NCBI GenBank assembly: GCA_937874345.1
Contig: CALNBT010000210.1
Coordinates: forward strand, 1-7,388
Source: an uncultured Prevotella sp.
GTDB lineage: Bacteria > Bacteroidota > Bacteroidia > Bacteroidales > Bacteroidaceae
DNA: 7,388 bases
Direction: 5' to 3'
Both the position numbers and the translations under genes were made by a program. Shown here in pieces: positions 7,048 to 7,388 of this stretch. The notes under the pieces were generated by a model. It saw only the letters and a program-made list of their open reading frames with translations, was not told where the DNA came from and made no database searches. Numbering within the stretch: position 1 is the stretch's first letter; every line of letters starts with the position of its first letter.

Positions 7048-7388
7048 ATGAAAAAATTATTTTTAATGGGAATTGCCATTATTGCATTAACGTTTTCAAG
7101 TTGTGGCAACAAAGCAAATTCTTCCGCCAAATCAGATTCCATGGCAGATTCAACAAGCATGTCCGCTATGAATCAAAAAGGGGTCGATTCATTAACAACC
7201 GCATTGCACAATCAACTTCAACAGAAAGATAGTGAAGCCGTAAAGACTACCTTGATTACTGTCCAGAAGAAATACGAAGAATTAGTCAATAGTGGCAAGT
7301 TAGAGGAAGCTAAAGCTTATGCGAGCAAAGTTCAAGCATTCATCGCCCAACATGCAGATAACATCAAAGAAGTTGCAGCAGGTAATGT
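7048..7388 (+). CDS. Small putative lipoprotein, cut by the window end
   Basis: The first 113 codons are visible with no stop, so the 3' end lies beyond the window. Residues 1-18 are a lipoprotein signal peptide (MKKLFLMG start, hydrophobic core, TFSSC), with Cys19 as the likely lipidated residue. Residues 20-45 form a low-complexity Ser/Met/Asp/Ala linker. From about residue 46 the protein reads as charged amphipathic helices (for example QKKYEELVNSGKLEEAKAYASK, in two parts 73-82 and 83-94), with possible coiled-coil character. The residues after Cys19 (GNKANSS) lack the acidic cluster of the Bacteroidetes lipoprotein export signal, so a periplasm-facing location is more likely than surface display; this is inference. 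The ATG follows an A-rich leader with no Shine-Dalgarno sequence. I do not recognise a named family. Confidence 0.8.
   Translation, partial: MKKLFLMGIAIIALTFSSCGNKANSSAKSDSMADSTSMSAMNQKGVDSLTTALHNQLQQKDSEAVKTTLITVQKKYEELVNSGKLEEAKAYASKVQAFIAQHADNIKEVAAGN

Overview
The window looks like a chromosomal segment from an anaerobic member of the Bacteroidales, most likely Prevotellaceae or a close relative. The evidence is AT-rich intergenic DNA, no Shine-Dalgarno sequences before the starts, and several close matches to the Bacteroidetes primary sigma factor promoter (-7 TAnnTTTG, with a TTTG-like -33 element 20 nt upstream). The gene content also fits: a Bacteroidales-type AAA_14/DUF4143 ATPase, a Bacteroidales-type ATP-grasp protein and a homodimer-type pyruvate:ferredoxin oxidoreductase. 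The genus is inferred from overall resemblance and was not tested by a search.

Layout: bases 1-155 hold only a promoter and a small palindrome. A small secreted outer-membrane beta-barrel protein follows on + (156-590), ending at a rho-independent terminator (615-649). The next gene runs convergently on - (672-1781) and encodes an ATP-grasp-fold protein of unknown substrate. A 133-nt divergent intergenic region carries a -7 element for each direction and leads into an AAA_14-type ATPase on + (1915-3102). After a 116-nt gap lies nifJ (3219-6785), a complete 1188-residue pyruvate:ferredoxin (flavodoxin) oxidoreductase with all visible cofactor ligands. It is followed by a perfect 15-bp hairpin terminator (6816-6852). 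A new promoter then precedes a small lipoprotein gene (7048 onward), which is cut by the window end.

The genes appear to be mostly separate transcription units rather than one pathway. The clear metabolic gene is nifJ, which links pyruvate to acetyl-CoA, CO2 and reduced ferredoxin/flavodoxin in anaerobic fermentation. The barrel protein and the lipoprotein are envelope components. No mobile element, CRISPR array, tRNA or rRNA was seen, and no intergenic stretch exceeds about 260 nt. No convincing new multi-gene system is present. The points most worth a second look are the Walker B Glu-to-Gln change in the AAA_14 ATPase and the uncharacterised ATP-grasp protein.
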